The position numbers were made by a program, and so were the translations under genes. Below the pieces are notes generated by a model that did not search any database, was not told where the DNA came from, and saw only the letters and a program-made list of their open reading frames with translations. DNA of 64,000 bases from Synechococcus sp. JA-3-3Ab (GTDB taxonomy: Bacteria; Cyanobacteriota; Cyanobacteriia; Thermostichales; Thermostichaceae), in assembly GCF_000013205.1 (NCBI RefSeq), contig NC_007775.1, positions 868,001 through 932,000 on the forward strand, given 5' to 3'. Each line of letters starts with the position of its first letter. Position 1 is the first letter of the stretch. This document shows positions 1-9,470 of this stretch, piece by piece.

Positions 1-409
1 TGACAGCGTCGATAGCCTGCGCCTGGCCAAGCTGATCAACCAAAAAGCCTGGGAGCTGCACCTCACCCCCAAGCTCTGTCTGCAGGTGAAATTGGCCCCG
101 GATCCCCATAAATTTGGCTGGCTCATCCCCGATCTGTTGCAAAGCCTGCCGCAACTGAATCAACTGCTGCAGGTGCAAATTGTGGGCCTGATGACCATTT
201 TGCCTTTGGGCTTGAGCTCAGAGGCAGCCCTGGAGCTGTTTCGCAAGCTGGCCGAGCTGGCCGATCACATCCAGCGCAGCGGCTACGAGCATCTGCAGTT
301 GCACACCCTCTCCATGGGCATGTCCGACGATTACCCCCTGGCGGTGGCAGCAGGCTCTAACTTGATCCGGCTGGGGCGCGCTTTGTTTGCCGATGCCGAA
401 CGGAAATAG
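1..409 (+). CDS. YggS/PLPBP family pyridoxal-phosphate homeostasis protein, C-terminal part
   Basis: Only the last ~135 residues are present, read in frame from base 2; the start lies left of the window. The family (YggS/PROSC) is a monomeric alanine-racemase-fold protein that binds PLP without known catalysis and buffers the cofactor in the cytoplasm. The fragment opens with DSVDSLRLA, the family's conserved helix. It ends with LSMGMSDDYPLAV followed by NLIRLGRALF, the phosphate-binding strand-loop near the C terminus. sepF follows after a ~490-bp gap on the same strand; a yggS-sepF-proC order is common in cyanobacteria and Gram-positives. The PLP lysine lies outside the window. Confidence 0.9.
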   Translation, partial: DSVDSLRLAKLINQKAWELHLTPKLCLQVKLAPDPHKFGWLIPDLLQSLPQLNQLLQVQIVGLMTILPLGLSSEAALELFRKLAELADHIQRSGYEHLQLHTLSMGMSDDYPLAVAAGSNLIRLGRALFADAERK

Positions 410-898
410 ATAGATGGAGTCTCTATGAAGCCGTTAAATTGTGATTAAATTTTGTGTAAAGCCGTCCAACTCCGGAGCTGCCCTGCAAGGCACGCTCAGG
501 GCTGGAGTTCGGCCTGGATCGGGCAAAAACAGGGGAATCCTGCCTAAAATTTCCCTCGCAGGGCAAATTTTAGGTAAGTTTGTAATCATTGGCGTCACCT
601 CTGTTAACACGTGTTCAAGCCGGACGAGGAGCAGAGTTGACTCTGGCCAGAGCAATGGCCGGACAAGTGGGATGACATCTTTACTTCTTCTGGGTAAACT
701 CGACTCGTCGAGTCCATGGGTTTTGTTAACCTGCGTTGGCAGCTTCTTGAGCAAACCCTGTCTCGGCCTTTTGAAAAACTTTAACTAAAAATATGAGGCT
801 GGAGATGCCCTTTGGCTGGAGTGGGCTACTCAAGATCCCATCAGGAGCCTGAATCCTGCGCTTGCCGCAAACCATGACCTGTAGTGAGGATGTGGACG
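410..898. other. Gap between yggS and sepF, with a long inverted repeat
   Basis: I see no convincing gene here; the open frames on both strands lack family features and a ribosome site. The notable content is the 32-bp inverted repeat at 543-574, listed separately. The sepF promoter should lie in the right half. Confidence 0.6.
543..574. promoter_or_regulatory. Perfect 10-bp inverted repeat with inner 4-bp stem
   Basis: CCTAAAATTT (543-552) pairs perfectly with AAATTTTAGG (565-574). Inside, CCCT and AGGG pair around a CGC loop, so the element folds as one long hairpin with a single unpaired C. No T-run follows on either strand, so it is not a classic intrinsic terminator. It could be an operator, an mRNA end or part of a small repeat. 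Confidence 0.5.
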
Positions 899-1552
899 AT
901 GAACGTCAATGGAATCTGGAGCAGGGTAAGAGATTTTGTGGGCCTAAATGATCCCGTGGACAGCCTGGAGGAGTACCCTGAGATGGAAGGGCAGGAGGAT
1001 TACCAACTGCTCTACGAGGGACGCCGTTCTCAACCGGCTCCCGAAGAGCAGGAAGCCAGTGCCCTTCCACGCGGACGCCGACAGCGGGGAGTGGAAGCCG
1101 GGGAAGGGTCTGTCGGTCGAGAAGAGGCGCGGGGCCATCGGCGCAGTCAACATCGGGATCGCCTAGGGGGGGGCAGTATGGGGAGCAACGTGATTGGATT
1201 ACCGGGCGTCAACCCACCCACTAGCGAAGTGGTGGTGCTGGAGCCGCGCAGCTTTGACGAGATGGCACAAGTCATCCAGTACCTGCGGGAGCGCAAGACG
1301 GTGATCATGAACTTGACCCTGATGGATCCCGCCGAGGCGCAGCGATCTGTGGATTTTGTTGCCGGCGGCACCTACGCCATCGATGGCCACCAAGAGCGCA
1401 TTGGCGAAAACATTTTTTTGTTCACCCCCAGCACGGTGACGGTCTCTACTCCAAGCAGCCAAGGGATGCCGCCGCTGCAGCGCCCTCTGCAAAGCCCCAC
1501 CCCTCTCTGGCCCAGCGGCTATGAACATTTGCAGGCGGTGGGGCAGCACTAG
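899..1552 (+). CDS. sepF: SepF cell division protein
   Basis: SepF (Ycf/YlmF, Cdv2 in Synechococcus) binds the inner membrane and FtsZ and aligns filaments at the division ring. The first residues, [16 protein letters not shown], form the amphipathic membrane-targeting helix. A charged low-complexity linker follows (roughly residues 35-100). The globular SepF domain starts at [12 protein letters not shown] and contains [19 protein letters not shown] and [11 protein letters not shown] chose ATG 899 because GAGG at 886-889 is well spaced and cyanobacterial SepF starts this way; GTG 884 and ATG 890 are also in frame. proC starts 5 bases after the stop, so the two are likely co-transcribed. Confidence 0.93.
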   Translation: MNVNGIWSRVRDFVGLNDPVDSLEEYPEMEGQEDYQLLYEGRRSQPAPEEQEASALPRGRRQRGVEAGEGSVGREEARGHRRSQHRDRLGGGSMGSNVIGLPGVNPPTSEVVVLEPRSFDEMAQVIQYLRERKTVIMNLTLMDPAEAQRSVDFVAGGTYAIDGHQERIGENIFLFTPSTVTVSTPSSQGMPPLQRPLQSPTPLWPSGYEHLQAVGQH

Positions 1553-1557
1553 CCGGC

Positions 1558-2361
1558 ATGGAGCGACCGCTGCTGAGTGTAATCGGGGGTGGAGCCATGG
1601 GATCCGCCCTGCTGCGGCGTTGGGTGGCCGCGGGAGTTTATCCTGCAGCTCAGGTGGCTTTGCGGGAGCCCGACCCGGACAAGGCCAATACCCTACAGCA
1701 GGAGCTGGGCATTCGGCTGTTGGCGGATCTTGCCCAAGCAGGAGAGTCTGAGATTTTATTTTTGGCCGTCAAGCCCCAGGTTTTCCCGCAGGTGGTGGCA
1801 GAGATGGGCCAGCCGTCCGCCACGCAGTTGGTGATCTCGATTATGGCCGGGATCCCATTGCAGCAGTTGCAGCAGGCTTTTCCTCAGCAAAAGGTGGTAC
1901 GCACCATGCCCAACACGCCGGCGCTGGTGGGGGCGGGCATAACGGCCATCAGCTACGGGCCGGGGGTGACGCCCGCCCAGGTAGAGCAGGTGGAGAAGCT
2001 ATTTCGCGCCGTGGGCCAGGTGGTGACGGTGCCGGAGAGCCAGATGGACGCGGTGACGGCCCTTTCGGGGTCGGGGCCAGGGTATTTGGCGGTGATCCTG
2101 GAGGCGCTGATCGACGGCGGGGTAGGGGTGGGGTTGCCGCGCTCCATCGCCACTCAGTTGGCGGTGCAGACCTTGGCGGGCACTGCCGCCCTTATGCAGC
2201 AAGAGAACCTTCACCCCGCCCTCCTCAAGGATCAGGTTACCAGCCCAGGGGGAACGACCATTGCCGGGATCCAAGCCCTAGAACAGGCGGGGGTGCGGGG
2301 GGCCTTGATGCGGGCGGTGCAGGCAGCCTACGAGCGCTCCCGTCAGCTACAGGGATCCTAG
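1558..2361 (+). CDS. proC: Pyrroline-5-carboxylate reductase
   Basis: This 267-aa enzyme performs the last step of proline synthesis, reducing pyrroline-5-carboxylate with NAD(P)H in the cytoplasm. The N terminus has the Rossmann nucleotide loop GGGAMG at residues 9-14. The middle carries VVRTMPNTPALVG, and the C-terminal P5CR signature reads SPGGTTIAGIQALEQAGVRG. Length is normal for the family. It follows sepF by 5 bases. Its last 15 bases overlap the 3' end of the convergent ndbB gene. Confidence 0.97.
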   Translation: MERPLLSVIGGGAMGSALLRRWVAAGVYPAAQVALREPDPDKANTLQQELGIRLLADLAQAGESEILFLAVKPQVFPQVVAEMGQPSATQLVISIMAGIPLQQLQQAFPQQKVVRTMPNTPALVGAGITAISYGPGVTPAQVEQVEKLFRAVGQVVTVPESQMDAVTALSGSGPGYLAVILEALIDGGVGVGLPRSIATQLAVQTLAGTAALMQQENLHPALLKDQVTSPGGTTIAGIQALEQAGVRGALMRAVQAAYERSRQLQGS

Positions 2362-3561
2362 CGCCTGCCACAGCGGGCGGGCGATCCAGTTCCATCCCAC
2401 CTTGAGCTGGTGCTCCAGGGTAGGGAGGCGCACCAGGTAGGCAGCTCGTCGGGCCAAATAGCCCAAGGGGCCGCTTAGGGTGAGGCCAGCGAGGGTGGAG
2501 ACTACCGCCGCATCCACTCCCAAGCTCAGCATCTCCCCCAGAGAGAAGTAACGGAACGGCAGCAGGGGCCGCTCCTGCGTGAGCAGAGCCCACAGGTTCC
2601 AAGCACAATAGCCGGCCTGCTGAAAAGCCGCTTGGGCAGTGGCGGGCACCGGCTGGCCACTGGCATCCAGCACCGCCGCCGCATCTCCCAACGCGAAGAT
2701 CTCTGGGAAGGTGGGAGTTTGCAGGGTGGGCAAAACCTGCAGCCGTCCCCGCTCAGTTTTGGGCAGATCCAAGTTGGCAATCACCGCTGCCGGTCGGGTT
2801 CCGACGGTCCACAGCACGCCATCCACAAGATCCGTGGCCATCTCTTGGGCCGCCAGCCGCTGCAGTTGCAGGCGGAAGGGAGGGGCGCCGTTCTCGCCCA
2901 GGGCCTCGATGCCCAAGACCTTGGTTTGCAACTCCACCTGCACCCGCCGTTGGGCCAGCGCCGCCTGGGCCGCCTCCCGGCTGGAGGGGGCAAACCCCGA
3001 CAAAATCTGGGATCCCAGCTCAATAAGACGGATCCGGCCGCGCGATCCCAGCCGGTCAGCCAATTTGCAGGCTAGCTCTACGCCGCTGGCCCCCGCCCCC
3101 ACAATAGCCAGGTGGATCGCCTGAGCCGGATCCCGGGCTTCTAGAGTTTGCAGGTGGGCCCGCAGCCGCTGGGCATCGGCCAGGGTGCGGAAGGGAAAGG
3201 CCAACTCTGTTGCTCCTGGCACGCCCTGCAGGGGAGTTTCCCCTCCCAGGGCCAGCACCAAGGCGTCGTACTCCAAGGTCTGCCCTTCTGCTAAAAAGAC
3301 GCGGTGGTCTTGGAGGTCAACCGACTGCACCGCGCCGCGGCGAAACTCTACCCCCTCCGGCAGCAGATCCTGAAAACGGGGGGCCACCTCCCACTCTTCC
3401 ATCTCACCAGTGAGCAGCTCGTAGAGCAAAGGAGCAAAGACAAAGCGCTCCTGACGATCCACCAGGGTAATCTGGGGCGGCTCCGGCCAAGGTCGGCAGA
3501 TAAGCTCCAGGGCTGTGTACAGCCCGCCAAAGCCGCCCCCAAGGATGCAAATACGACGCAT
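2347..3561 (-). CDS. ndbB: NDH-2 type FAD oxidoreductase, NdbB/NDC1-like demethylphylloquinone reductase
   Basis: This 404-aa single-polypeptide dehydrogenase oxidises NAD(P)H with FAD. The closest family I recognise is cyanobacterial NdbB (Slr1743) and plant NDC1, which reduce demethylphylloquinone before its methylation to phylloquinone, the photosystem I quinone. Seen: FAD loop GGGFGG at residues 8-13, VFAPLLYELLTGEM, the second dinucleotide loop IVGAGASGVELA at about 153-164, and LGDAAA near 290. The C terminus (PTLEHQLKVGWNWIARPL) matches the NdbB membrane-associating tail. NDH-2 paralogues share the fold, so quinone specificity is inferred. Confidence 0.85.
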   Translation of the reverse strand: MRRICILGGGFGGLYTALELICRPWPEPPQITLVDRQERFVFAPLLYELLTGEMEEWEVAPRFQDLLPEGVEFRRGAVQSVDLQDHRVFLAEGQTLEYDALVLALGGETPLQGVPGATELAFPFRTLADAQRLRAHLQTLEARDPAQAIHLAIVGAGASGVELACKLADRLGSRGRIRLIELGSQILSGFAPSSREAAQAALAQRRVQVELQTKVLGIEALGENGAPPFRLQLQRLAAQEMATDLVDGVLWTVGTRPAAVIANLDLPKTERGRLQVLPTLQTPTFPEIFALGDAAAVLDASGQPVPATAQAAFQQAGYCAWNLWALLTQERPLLPFRYFSLGEMLSLGVDAAVVSTLAGLTLSGPLGYLARRAAYLVRLPTLEHQLKVGWNWIARPLWQALGSL

Positions 3562-3610
3562 GTTCAGAAAGCTGAAGGTAACATTAGCTTAACAAGCTGC
3601 CCATCTCCTC

Positions 3611-4861
3611 CTAGAGCTTGCTGGCCAGGGGAGCAGCCTCCTTGGCGCGAAGGGGCAGAAGGCCATCCAAAACGTTAAGGATCCCCCAGACAAGACTAAC
3701 GCTGGCCACCCAAAACAACCACAGCCCGCCTGCCCACGCTGGCGGCAGATCCAGAGCCACTCCCCCAATGAGCGGCCCAAGGGCAAAGCCTGCTGCCCAA
3801 CAGAGGGAGTTGACCGACAGATACACCCCCCGCAGATGATCCGGGGCCAAATCTGCCACCAGCGCCGAAGCGGAGGGATTGTAGCTCACCAAGGCCAACG
3901 AGAGCACTGCCAAGGCCAAGGCCGCCATCCCTATAGCCGGCATCGCTCCCAACTGGGCCGCCAGGCCGCTGAGCCAAACCAAACCAAATCCCAGCCCCCA
4001 CATCAGTGCGGATCCCCGGAGGGCGCGGACACGCGTCCAGCGATTGAGCCAACGAGCTGCCGGCATCTGCAGCAGGGCAACGAGGGCGCCGTGCAGAGCA
4101 AACAACGTGCCAATCTGTACCTCAGGCATCCCAGCCCCCTTGCGCAAGTAAAGGGGCAAGCTGCTGCTGAGTTGGGCAATGTAGGTGGTGAAGAAAATGT
4201 TGGCCGCGGCAAACACCAATAGGGGGCGATCCCTCAGGGCGGCTTTCCAGCCTGCGAACTCTGCCGCCGACGGAGCTACCCGAGTTTCCCGAATGCAAAG
4301 CCAGAGCAGGGCTAAAAAAATCAAGTACGTGAGGCCGTCGATAATAAACAAGAGGCGGTAGTTCTTCGTCAGAGCCACCAGGGCGCTGGCCATGGCCACG
4401 CCGAGGCTCAGGCCCAAGTTATCCCCCAGGCGGTTTAGGGCATAGGCTTCGTTGCGCTGCTCGCGCGGGGTTAGATCCGCTACTATTGCTTCCGCCGGCG
4501 GCCAATAGAGGCCCTGCCCAAACCCCGCCACCAGGTTGGCCAAGGCAAAGCTCCAGAAGCCACGGGAAAGGGCAAAGCCGAAGGATCCCAGCGCGGAAAT
4601 GGCCAGCGAGAGGATCAAGGTGGAGCGGCGGCCCCAAGCTCCGTCTGCCATCGAACCTCCGAGGATGCGGCCAAATACGCCAGTAAAGGCCATCAAGCCC
4701 AGGCCCAAACCCACCTGGGTAGCCGTCAGCCCCACCTGATTGACGAAAAAGAGGCTGGCGTAGAACAGGGTAAAGCCGGTTCCGGTTTGGGAGAGCAGCC
4801 GACCGATAAAGATTAGCCAAACCTGAAAACTTAGCTTTGGCCACCAGGACGGGATCCGCAT
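3611..4861 (-). CDS. Major facilitator superfamily transporter
   Basis: This 416-aa protein has about 12 predicted hydrophobic helices and the usual MFS two-halves plan. The loop after helix 2 (GRILGGSMADGAWGRRSTL) resembles MFS motif A (GxxxDRxGRR). It belongs broadly with drug/sugar efflux-type permeases; the substrate cannot be read from sequence. It lies 50 bp upstream of ndbB on the same strand, so the two may share a transcript. The ATG is the first in frame. Confidence 0.85.
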   Translation of the reverse strand: MRIPSWWPKLSFQVWLIFIGRLLSQTGTGFTLFYASLFFVNQVGLTATQVGLGLGLMAFTGVFGRILGGSMADGAWGRRSTLILSLAISALGSFGFALSRGFWSFALANLVAGFGQGLYWPPAEAIVADLTPREQRNEAYALNRLGDNLGLSLGVAMASALVALTKNYRLLFIIDGLTYLIFLALLWLCIRETRVAPSAAEFAGWKAALRDRPLLVFAAANIFFTTYIAQLSSSLPLYLRKGAGMPEVQIGTLFALHGALVALLQMPAARWLNRWTRVRALRGSALMWGLGFGLVWLSGLAAQLGAMPAIGMAALALAVLSLALVSYNPSASALVADLAPDHLRGVYLSVNSLCWAAGFALGPLIGGVALDLPPAWAGGLWLFWVASVSLVWGILNVLDGLLPLRAKEAAPLASKL

Positions 4862-5306
4862 AGGGGATGCAACGGGAGATAGGTTAGCTAGCTTACGGGA
4901 TCCCGGTCGCTGACGCCAGATCCACTTCAGCGGGCGGAAAACTGAGGGGGAGCCAGCGGCTCACCCTCCAAAGATCCGGCGGAAACTGCAATTAACTCCC
5001 CAAGTTGAGGTATTCGCTCAACAGCCGCGCCAGCCGGTACACTCGGTAGTCGAGCTGGGCCAAGCTATTTTCCATTGCCTTCATCACCCTTGCACACACC
5101 TTTTCCTACGCTTTCCTGCAGCGCTTCCTTGAGCCAACCCCGGCTGTTTCCTTGAGCTAGGAAGCGCAAAGGCAAAGGGGCCAGCCAGCAGGGCTGCTAG
5201 CCCCGATTATAGACAAAATTTGACAAAGCTTAAACAAGTATTAAGGAGAAAGTGCCCCTGTCCCGCGCCCCCAGGGATCCCTGGGGCCGCCAGGTTCAGA
5301 TGGCTG
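4862..5306. other. Gap upstream of the MFS gene
   Basis: Contains a possible 30-codon minus-strand ORF (4992-5084, listed separately) and an 18-bp palindrome centred on a BamHI-type site at 5269-5286 (CCCCAGGGATCCCTGGGG), just downstream of the small membrane-protein gene. The palindrome lacks a T-run. Nothing else stands out. Confidence 0.5.
4992..5084 (-). CDS. Possible 30-aa small ORF
   Basis: A short frame starts at ATG 5084 with AAGGGTG close upstream and ends in TAA. The peptide contains LDYRVYRLARLLSEYLNL, which would form an amphipathic helix. It is collinear with the MFS gene downstream. I know of no family match and a chance ORF is quite possible. Confidence 0.25.
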   Translation of the reverse strand: MKAMENSLAQLDYRVYRLARLLSEYLNLGS

Positions 5307-5600
5307 CTAGCTGACGGTCACCGGCGACTCGGCTGCCGCAGCGCGCTCTTCCTCTTCTTCCGGTGGAACAGCCACAAACTCGATGTGGTTGAGCAGCGTC
5401 GTCACGAAGGCAAAGAGCAGAAAAGGCAGGGAGATGACCAAGATCAGCGCGATGGTGAGAAAGGCGTAGAGGGGGCTATTCATCAAAGAGAGGGCGGCAC
5501 CCAGGCCGGCAAAAATCACGATTAGCCAAACGATGATCTGGCCGTAGATATCCCCAAAGGAGAGGGTGCAGGTAAAGCGGTAGCGGGTGTGGGTGTTCAT
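5307..5600 (-). CDS. Small conserved-type membrane protein, unknown function
   Basis: A 97-aa protein with two strong hydrophobic helices (about residues 20-40 and 46-70) and an acidic C-terminal tail (VPPEEEEERAAAAES). The short polar N terminus and this tail would face the same side. I do not recognise a named family, though small two-helix proteins of this type are common in cyanobacteria. It stands alone between the MFS gene and divergent ycf34. Codon use matches its neighbours, so I believe it is real. Confidence 0.65.
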   Translation of the reverse strand: MNTHTRYRFTCTLSFGDIYGQIIVWLIVIFAGLGAALSLMNSPLYAFLTIALILVISLPFLLFAFVTTLLNHIEFVAVPPEEEEERAAAAESPVTVS

Positions 5601-5813
5601 GGCAATTTCTCGGGATAGCCTGGTTGACTCGATCCTGACTAGGAACCAAACCTTAGCCTCATGGGTGGATGAGTACTTGAGATTTTAGACGAGAGAAGGG
5701 GAGATGCCTCTCTTTCCTAAGAAATGCCTCAGGAGTCGGTTGAGCAAGCCGGATCCCCCGCCTCTGAGAATGCTATCGTCGAGGTCACAGACTCTTTCGG
5801 GTAGGCAGCAGCC

Positions 5814-6056
5814 ATGTGCATTTGTATTCACTGCTACTATGTGGATCGTTGCACCACCTATCACGCTGTGGAAGCGCAGCACCAGCAGCCCCACCTCACC
5901 CTGACGCCAGATTTTGAGCCGCAAGGACCCCAGATCAACGTCAACATCCGCAACGGCGGCACCGAGATGGAGTGGGATGTGGTGGCCTGCCAGAGCTTTC
6001 GCGAGGAGCGGAACAAGTGGGCTCGGCTTCGCCCCCAGGAGGTCGTTCCCACTTAA
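5814..6056 (+). CDS. ycf34: Ycf34 family iron-sulfur protein
   Basis: This 80-aa protein matches Ycf34, a small protein of cyanobacteria and red-algal plastids reported to bind an iron-sulfur cluster and to affect photosynthetic electron transport. The N terminus MCICIHCYYVDRCTTYHAVE carries Cys2, Cys4, Cys7 and Cys13, the conserved ligand set. The C-terminal half (DFEPQGPQINVNIR, EMEWDVVACQSF) also follows the family. Full length. hemF lies 118 bp downstream on the same strand. Confidence 0.92.
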   Translation: MCICIHCYYVDRCTTYHAVEAQHQQPHLTLTPDFEPQGPQINVNIRNGGTEMEWDVVACQSFREERNKWARLRPQEVVPT

Positions 6057-6174
6057 AATCCTAGGAGTGGCCTAGATCGCCGAAAAAGGGTTCTCCGCGC
6101 CTGCGGGGCTTGAGCCTTGGGTCTGCCCTTAGCAGGGGGAGGTTGTTCTGTCCGTTTCAAGAGATGGAAAGACG

Positions 6175-7191
6175 ATGATGCTGACCGCAAGCCCGACAGC
6201 GCCGCCAACAGATGCCCGTCAACGAGTAAGCCAGTTTATGCGGCACCTCCAGGACGAGATCTGCGCTCGCCTAGAAGCACTGGACGGCAAAGCCAAGTTT
6301 CGGGAAGACAGTTGGGAACGCCCTGGAGGGGGGGGCGGTCGCTCGCGGGTTATCCAGCAGGGAGGGGTGTTCGAGCAAGGAGGGGTCAATTTTTCCGAGG
6401 TGTTTGGATCCCAGCTGCCCCCTTCGATTTGCAAACAGCGCCCAGAGGCAGCAGGGCATCCTTTCTACGCCACCGGCACCTCGATGGTGTTGCACCCCCG
6501 CAACCCCTACGTGCCGACGGTTCACCTCAACTACCGCTATTTTGAGGCGGGGCCGGTTTGGTGGTTTGGCGGCGGCATGGATCTCACCCCCTACTACCTG
6601 TTTGAGGAGGATGCGGCCCATTTTCACCGCACTGCCAAGGCGGCCTGCGACCGGCTGGATCCGGCCTACTACCCGGCTTTCAAGATCTGGTGCGACCGCT
6701 ACTTCTTCTTGCCCCATCGGGGCGAGGCCCGCGGCGTGGGCGGCATTTTCTTTGACTATCAAGACGACCGGCCTGGGCTGCTCTACCGTCCTGAGGGCGA
6801 GGCAGAAGCGGATCCCGAGCAGCTCGCCGCTGAGCCGCCGCCCCTCCAGGTGCGGGTGGGATCCCGCAGTTGGGAACACCTCTTTGAGCTGGTGCAAGCC
6901 TGTGCCGAGGCGTTCTTGCCCGCCTATGTGCCGATTGTAGAGCGGCGGCAGGGGATGGAATGGGGGGAGCGGGAACGCCAGTTCCAGCTCTACCGGCGCG
7001 GCCGCTATGTGGAGTTCAACCTAGTCTACGACCGGGGCACGGTCTTTGGTCTCCAGACCCAAGGCCGTACCGAGTCGATCCTGATGTCGCTGCCGCCCTT
7101 GGTGCGCTGGGAATACAGCTACGAGCCACCGCCCGATAGCTGGGAAGCTAAGCTCTACGAAGTGCTGCGCCAGCCTCGGGATTGGGTCTAG
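6175..7191 (+). CDS. hemF: Oxygen-dependent coproporphyrinogen III oxidase
   Basis: HemF converts coproporphyrinogen III to protoporphyrinogen IX with O2 in haem and chlorophyll synthesis. The 338-aa protein has the expected length. Seen: the family blocks [59 protein letters not shown] and [16 protein letters not shown]. These include the conserved substrate-binding His, Asp and Arg residues. The start is one of two adjacent ATGs (6175/6178). The alpha/beta hydrolase follows after 31 bp and may be co-transcribed. Confidence 0.97.
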   Translation: MMLTASPTAPPTDARQRVSQFMRHLQDEICARLEALDGKAKFREDSWERPGGGGGRSRVIQQGGVFEQGGVNFSEVFGSQLPPSICKQRPEAAGHPFYATGTSMVLHPRNPYVPTVHLNYRYFEAGPVWWFGGGMDLTPYYLFEEDAAHFHRTAKAACDRLDPAYYPAFKIWCDRYFFLPHRGEARGVGGIFFDYQDDRPGLLYRPEGEAEADPEQLAAEPPPLQVRVGSRSWEHLFELVQACAEAFLPAYVPIVERRQGMEWGERERQFQLYRRGRYVEFNLVYDRGTVFGLQTQGRTESILMSLPPLVRWEYSYEPPPDSWEAKLYEVLRQPRDWV

Positions 7192-7222
7192 GCGGCATTG
7201 GTCTCGATTTCTGAGGATTGCA

Positions 7223-7918
7223 GTGTCTTCCCCGCTGCCCCTTGCCTACCGCTTTCAACCCCCCCGCCACGCCGGGCCCGGCAAGGCGCCGGTGTTGGTG
7301 ATGCTGCACGGGATCGGCAGTCATGAGGGGGATCTCCTCCAGTTGGCCCCTTACTTGGATCCCCGCTTGTCGGTGATTAGCCTAAGGGCGCCGCTTCCCT
7401 GGGGGGCAGGTGGCTTTGCCTGGTTTGAAATGGCCTGGACGCCGGAAGGGCTGGTGGGGGATCCCGAGCAAGCCCGCCGCAGCCGGGAGCTTTTAAGCTG
7501 CTTTCTGGATCAGGCTTTGTCCCAGGGAATGGCCGACATTTCCTTGGATCCGGCCCAGGTCTATTTGCTGGGGTTTAGCCAAGGGGCAATCATGAGCTTA
7601 TATCTGGCTCTAACCCAGCCTGAGAAGCTAGCCGGCGTGGTGGCAATAAGCGGTCGTCTTTCGCCAGAGATCCTGGCCGAGGCGGTAGAGCCAGCCCGGA
7701 TGCAGCATCTGAAGATCCTGGTGGTTCACGGCACTGCCGATACCGTTTTACCGGTGGCCTTTGGCCGCCAGATCCGCGACTACTTTGCCTTGCTGCCCCT
7801 GAGCTTTACTTATCGCGAGTACGCAATGGGCCACGAGGTTTCCCCAGAAAGTTTGCGGGATATCCAAGGGTGGTTGCAAAGTCAGTTGGACAAAAACGGT
7901 GGCCCTCCTTGGAGTTGA
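7223..7918 (+). CDS. Alpha/beta hydrolase, phospholipase/carboxylesterase type
   Basis: A 231-aa cytoplasmic serine hydrolase of the carboxylesterase/YpfH group. Seen in order: VMLHGIGSHEGDL (oxyanion side), the nucleophile elbow GFSQGA near residues 113-118, the acid in VVHGTADTVLP, and the His in AMGHEVSPESL, so the catalytic triad is complete. GTG 7223 is preceded by GAGG at 7212-7215. The substrate cannot be inferred. It sits between hemF and the glycosyltransferase on the same strand. Confidence 0.85.
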   Translation: MSSPLPLAYRFQPPRHAGPGKAPVLVMLHGIGSHEGDLLQLAPYLDPRLSVISLRAPLPWGAGGFAWFEMAWTPEGLVGDPEQARRSRELLSCFLDQALSQGMADISLDPAQVYLLGFSQGAIMSLYLALTQPEKLAGVVAISGRLSPEILAEAVEPARMQHLKILVVHGTADTVLPVAFGRQIRDYFALLPLSFTYREYAMGHEVSPESLRDIQGWLQSQLDKNGGPPWS

Positions 7919-7991
7919 ACCCTGGGCAAGGGCTGGGAGCCGTTGGGATCCCCTACAATAGCGGCAAAGTTTTTGCCCCCTGAGGGTCTCA

Positions 7992-9470
7992 GTGAACGGC
8001 GGCCAGCCTCCCTACGACATTCTCATCCTCTCCAACGGCCCCGGCGAGCTGCTCACCTGGGTGCGGCCAGTTGTCCTCGAGTTGCGTCAGCAACTGCCCC
8101 AGGCCCGTCTTTCCCTGGTCCTCTCTCCTTGTCCGCACGCTTCTGGGCAAGAGATGAAGATAGCGGAGGAATTTATCCAGGTCGATCGGGTTCAGGATCC
8201 CGATTTTTTTCTAGCTTTTTTGCTCACTGGCCAAACCGAAGAAGCTTGGGACTGGGCCAAACGGGGGGTGGTGCTGTTTCTGGGGGGGGATCAGTTTTTT
8301 GCTGTCTGGATTGCCCGTCGTCTCGGCTACCGCGTGGTGGTGTATGCGGAGCGTCGGCCTCGCTGGCGACCCTGGGTAGACGTTTTTGCGGTGCGGACGG
8401 AGGAGATCAAACGTCGCTACGACGGGGGACGCATCCTGGGCCACCGCTGGGCTGCCAAGATGCACGTGGTCGGGGATCTGATGGCCGATGGCGTGGCCAG
8501 TGCTGTCTACTTGCCGGGGATACCTCTTCCCGGCTGGCTCAGCAGCCGCTCCCTTCCCCCGCCGACTCCTAGCGCTGCTCCCAAATCGACGGCAGGCTTT
8601 TCCACCCTCCTCCAGCCCCTCCCCGATCCCATCGAGGAGCTGGGATCGCTGCGAACGGCACCGGAAAAGGTGGAACCCACCTCTGCCGACGAAGCCTTGC
8701 TGCCGCGCGGCTGGCAACGTCTTGGCGATAGCATCCGCACCCACTACCAGGTGGGGCTGCTCCCCGGCTCCAAGCCGGCCAAGCTCTCCTTGGGGGTGCC
8801 GCTGGTGCTGGCGGTGGCCGATGAATTGCGCCAGCTGTTGCCCAACGTCCGCTTTGTGATCCCGGTGGCTCCTGGACAGACCCCACAATCCCTGGCGGCC
8901 TATGCCCATCCCCGGCTTAACCCCGATATGGCCATCATCTACGGCACCTCCGCCACCCTGGAGCAAACCAATCTTGGATCCCACTTCGTCACCCCCTTTG
9001 GCACCACGGTACAGCTGTGGACCCGTTTCCCTGCCTATTCGGTGCTGGCCAACTGCGACCTCTGCCTAACCACAGTTGGGGCCAACACCGCCGAGCTGGC
9101 CTACTTAGGGGTGCCGATGGTGGTGGCGATCCCCACCAACAAGCTAGAAGCTATGCGCGCCTGGGACGGGATCCCTGGCCTGTTGGCCCGCTTGCCTGGC
9201 CTGGGCACCTGGCTAGCCCGCCTCATCAACAGAATTGCCCTGCAGTGGTTGGGCCACCTGGCTTGGCCAAACATCTGGGCCGGACACGAGGTGGTGCCGG
9301 AGCTGCGAAGCCATTTGCGCCCAGCCCAGGTGGCCGAACAGATGCGAGCCCTGTTGGTTAATCCCGAGCGGCGTCAGCAGATGCAGAGGGAATTGCAACG
9401 TCTAGGGGGCAGTCCGGGTGCGGCCCAGGCCATTGTACAACTCGTGGCCCAGCAGTTGAGCAAAAGCTAA
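7992..9470 (+). CDS. Lipid-A-disaccharide-synthase-like glycosyltransferase
   Basis: A 492-aa GT-B fold protein resembling LpxB, more exactly the LpxB-related proteins of cyanobacteria rather than true LpxB. The N-terminal domain opens with DILILSNGPGELLTWVRPVV and contains VLFLGGDQFFAVWIA. The C-terminal domain carries LTTVGANTAELAYLGVPMVVAIPTN, typical of the nucleotide-sugar side. A Ser/Pro-rich insertion lies around residues 175-240. Start GTG 7992 is the first in frame. The last four bases overlap the 3' end of the convergent CARF gene, marking the edge of the CRISPR island. Confidence 0.8.
   Translation: MNGGQPPYDILILSNGPGELLTWVRPVVLELRQQLPQARLSLVLSPCPHASGQEMKIAEEFIQVDRVQDPDFFLAFLLTGQTEEAWDWAKRGVVLFLGGDQFFAVWIARRLGYRVVVYAERRPRWRPWVDVFAVRTEEIKRRYDGGRILGHRWAAKMHVVGDLMADGVASAVYLPGIPLPGWLSSRSLPPPTPSAAPKSTAGFSTLLQPLPDPIEELGSLRTAPEKVEPTSADEALLPRGWQRLGDSIRTHYQVGLLPGSKPAKLSLGVPLVLAVADELRQLLPNVRFVIPVAPGQTPQSLAAYAHPRLNPDMAIIYGTSATLEQTNLGSHFVTPFGTTVQLWTRFPAYSVLANCDLCLTTVGANTAELAYLGVPMVVAIPTNKLEAMRAWDGIPGLLARLPGLGTWLARLINRIALQWLGHLAWPNIWAGHEVVPELRSHLRPAQVAEQMRALLVNPERRQQMQRELQRLGGSPGAAQAIVQLVAQQLSKS

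Noticed and set aside
441-788. Plus-strand 115-codon frame in the yggS-sepF gap
   Set aside because: No ribosome site and no protein-like features; it spans the inverted repeat.
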